A stretch of 64,000 bases of DNA from Paenibacillus polysaccharolyticus (GTDB lineage Bacteria; Bacillota; Bacilli; Paenibacillales; Paenibacillaceae): contig NZ_FMVM01000017.1 of assembly GCF_900102085.1 (NCBI RefSeq), positions 119,448-183,447 of the forward strand, given 5' to 3'. Below, piece after piece: positions 63,101 through 64,000 of the stretch (the stretch's first letter is position 1; each line of letters begins with the position of its first letter). The notes below the pieces were generated by a model. The model was not told where the DNA came from. It saw only the letters and a program-made list of their open reading frames with translations, and did not search any database. The position numbers were made by a program, and so were the translations under genes.

Positions 63101-63843
63101 TATCAACGATGGGCATACCCGAAGATCTGGCCCTCAGTGGACAATGGGAATCGACATTGCAATATGACCGTTTCCCGGAAGAATTACATGTGGACAATGT
63201 TTACTCCGACAGTAAGCTCGAAGCGGAGAAAGTACTCATGACCGCCGCAGAAGAAGGCGTGCCAGTCAGTATCTACCGTGCAGGCAACCTGACATGTGAT
63301 TCTCGTACGGGTCGTTTTCAGACCAATATCGATAGCAATGCGATCTACCGCATGATCAAGGCCATGTTATTGCTGGGCAAAGCCCCTGCCGCGGACTGGC
63401 TGATGGACTTTACCCCGATCAATTATGCCAGCGAAGCAATCGTACATCTGGCCTTACGTCAGGATACGGCTGGACGTGTGTTCCACATCTGTAATCCGGA
63501 GCCGATCCGGTATGATGCCTTAGTAGAAGCCGTGAAGCGTGCAGGTTACGATGTCGAAACGATGCCGTTTGAAGACTATCAACACTGGCTGTTTGATACA
63601 ACCATTGCCAAAGAGCCGGAAGCTCTGCAACTTGCGATCGCTCAGTTGGAAGGTGACGGAGCAAAGGATTCAGCATATGCCTATGCATCGCCGGTAACAA
63701 CGGCTTACGTTGAACCAGCTGGAATCTTCTGCGCCAAGACCGATGAGCGTTTCATTCATACCATGCTGGACTATGCAGTTCAGATCGGTTATTTCCCCGC
63801 AGCGATCCGTCCGAATTACGGTACAACAACGGTTGCAGATTAA
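60139..63843 (+). CDS. Single-module NRPS-like protein: partial C domain, adenylation, carrier, thioester reductase
   Basis: 1234-residue synthetase. Residues 1-200 match only the C-terminal half of a condensation domain; the catalytic HHxxxDG half is missing. The adenylation domain (about 215-700) has YTSGSTGRPKG from residue 373, FATYSFDASVWD and VYGPTEC; aligned by eye to GrsA the binding pocket reads D-A-W-T-T-A-V-V-A-K. The carrier site is Ser775 in IGGDSLRV. A NADPH-dependent reductase follows with LLTGATGYLG (857-865) and Tyr1022-xxx-Lys1026. It should activate one acid, probably an amino acid, and release an aldehyde or alcohol. The GTG at 60139 follows AAGGAGG. Confidence 0.93.
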   Translation: MIENQSFSHSVESGLPVLQIPLDYGRRQQTFSYESTHITLKASLSRELNQKFGEQMVYPAFLSAYAALLFRLSAEEELAIGVLAPDQAASYLSLELQGKTTFSELFEQITRQLQIPYTQQTGGYPETLFMLNSVQLPQAPQVMNWNVRYDQNEMILDLFYDRSLLQESTILRYAEYFQTLLLALLRDDHKAIGAVDILTASDRLLYREMNDTAVLEPAHPTIHGWFEAVAAAYPNSPAITSLSASYTYRELNERANQVARVLISNGLKQGEFVSIFMDRSLDTIISLLGVLKAGGAYVPIDPEHPQERNSYIVEDTASPFVLTTEASFDQAKALFSGISTVRHILSVDGRLAGFAASNPNLDIKPDDLAYVIYTSGSTGRPKGALIAHRGVTNLGSVVQRDCDIQPGDVLTQFATYSFDASVWDTIGALFYGAELYLLSAEERVSIEEFASAIQRTGTTIITILPTIFFNQLASYLSDEGFHKLEKVRIITVAGEALYGEQVRAFQRKFGNQIDIVNVYGPTECTVATTTHRISEQVPGHVVNIPIGRPIHNYKVYIVNEEHQLCPVGVPGEVYIATPALAKGYLNLPERTEQSFIDNPFAIGEKIYKSGDIAKMLDTGLLEYVGRSDSQLKIRGHRIEIGEIEDHLARLEQIQDVAVIAKKEADGQNMLVGYFTSKDGSTLSVTDIKATLSEKLPSYFVPKWICQLDEMPIAPTGKINRKAMVSMPHAERHTDQPDRVMPETETESILFHAWKKILQHEEFGVEDSFFSIGGDSLRVIHVLVLLKPHYPQLKIADFFAEKTIRALARRAILLTEQREPAKRTTTANGIITQLSEHPVELSPQLGYPNILQPEHVLLTGATGYLGSHVLQQLIVTSSARIYALVRRPSDGTTAMARLSKVMQGYFGKQLADQLEDRVVIVEGNLEEKNLGLAAEQQSLLESRIDRIIHCAADVRHFGEAAQFAKTNVEGTVALLDLIRNKKGASFHHISTMGIPEDLALSGQWESTLQYDRFPEELHVDNVYSDSKLEAEKVLMTAAEEGVPVSIYRAGNLTCDSRTGRFQTNIDSNAIYRMIKAMLLLGKAPAADWLMDFTPINYASEAIVHLALRQDTAGRVFHICNPEPIRYDALVEAVKRAGYDVETMPFEDYQHWLFDTTIAKEPEALQLAIAQLEGDGAKDSAYAYASPVTTAYVEPAGIFCAKTDERFIHTMLDYAVQIGYFPAAIRPNYGTTTVAD

Positions 63844-63905
63844 ACGATATGTTGGATAACAATATCAATAGAAATTAATAAAGCAAAAGCCACTTTATCG
63901 TGTTA

Positions 63906-64000
63906 TGAACTGCTCCCCGTCAAGTAGACACTTTAAAAAAACAAAAATGATTCGTTTGGATACCTTAGCTCGGATGACGTGCTGAGGTATCTTTGTTATG
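63906..64000. mobile_element. Possible end of an IS3-type insertion sequence (runs off window)
   Basis: TGAACTGCTCCCCGTCAAGT begins a segment that resembles terminal repeats of IS3/IS150-group elements (TGnACTGCnCCCC...). It lies 63 bases after the synthetase stop. No transposase is inside the window, so this is based on the terminal sequence only. Confidence 0.4.
63959..63997 (+). terminator. Hairpin with T run near the window end
   Basis: GATACCTTAGC pairs with GCTGAGGTATC over 11 bp and is followed by TTTGTT. It could end the synthetase transcript or protect the inserted element from outside transcription. Confidence 0.6.

Noticed and set aside
1..64000. CRISPR arrays, tRNA or rRNA genes, prophage
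   Set aside because: No regularly spaced repeats, cloverleaf genes or phage structural genes were seen on either strand.

Overview
The window is chromosomal DNA of a spore-forming Firmicute, most probably a Paenibacillus. The evidence is the gene order smc-rnc-fabF-acpP-fabG-fabD-fabH-plsX-fapR-rpmF-yceD joined to the ylbM/ylbL/ylbJ/coaD/rsmD block, strong AGGAGG-type ribosome binding sites, frequent TTG and GTG starts, YesM/YesN-type sugar regulation, and a GH74-X2-CBM3 xyloglucanase typical of the genus.

Layout. 1-9583 (minus strand) is the housekeeping block: chromosome-segregation SMC (cut by the window edge), RNase III, a nearly complete type II fatty-acid synthesis operon led by its repressor FapR with a clear FapR operator, ribosomal protein L32 and YceD. 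At 10-11 kb a flavohemoglobin gene (hmp) with an FNR-type class II promoter sits between yceD and tmcAL. 11.6-17 kb holds tmcAL, a PDZ/Lon-like protease, sporulation protein YlbJ, coaD and rsmD, followed by a promoter-hairpin unit that by position and promoter type looks like the sporulation small RNA CsfG. 17.2-20 kb has small membrane or unknown genes and an AraC/GyrI-type regulator.

20-43 kb is a plant-polysaccharide utilisation region. It contains a GH2 beta-galactosidase with an ABC sugar importer (two permeases and a lipoprotein; no ATPase here), a YesM/YesN two-component system, a secreted xyloglucanase, an SMP-30 lactonase with two esterases (one closely resembling Axe2), a GH42 beta-galactosidase with divergent AraC regulator, and uxaBA for galacturonate breakdown with a divergent AraC regulator. 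Several CcpA (cre) sites suggest glucose repression. The enzymes fit outside depolymerisation, import, removal of galactosyl and acetyl decorations, and uronate catabolism.

43.7-57.8 kb is mixed: a TPR protein, a kinase-like phosphotransferase, an SGNH hydrolase, an MMPL exporter under a MarR repressor with a perfect palindromic operator, GNAT and methyltransferase genes, an alpha/beta hydrolase, and a two-gene unit of a stand-alone cobalamin-binding protein and a soluble hybrid histidine kinase. The cobalamin protein carries the W-x9-EH signature of CarH/LitR photoreceptors, so this pair is the best candidate for an unusual light- or B12-responsive signalling system. A MarR-GNAT-rpiA group follows. 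58.3-63.8 kb (plus strand) has a chemoreceptor directly upstream of a stand-alone adenylation-carrier-reductase synthetase. The last 95 bases resemble the end of an IS3-type insertion sequence. No tRNA, rRNA, CRISPR array or prophage was seen.
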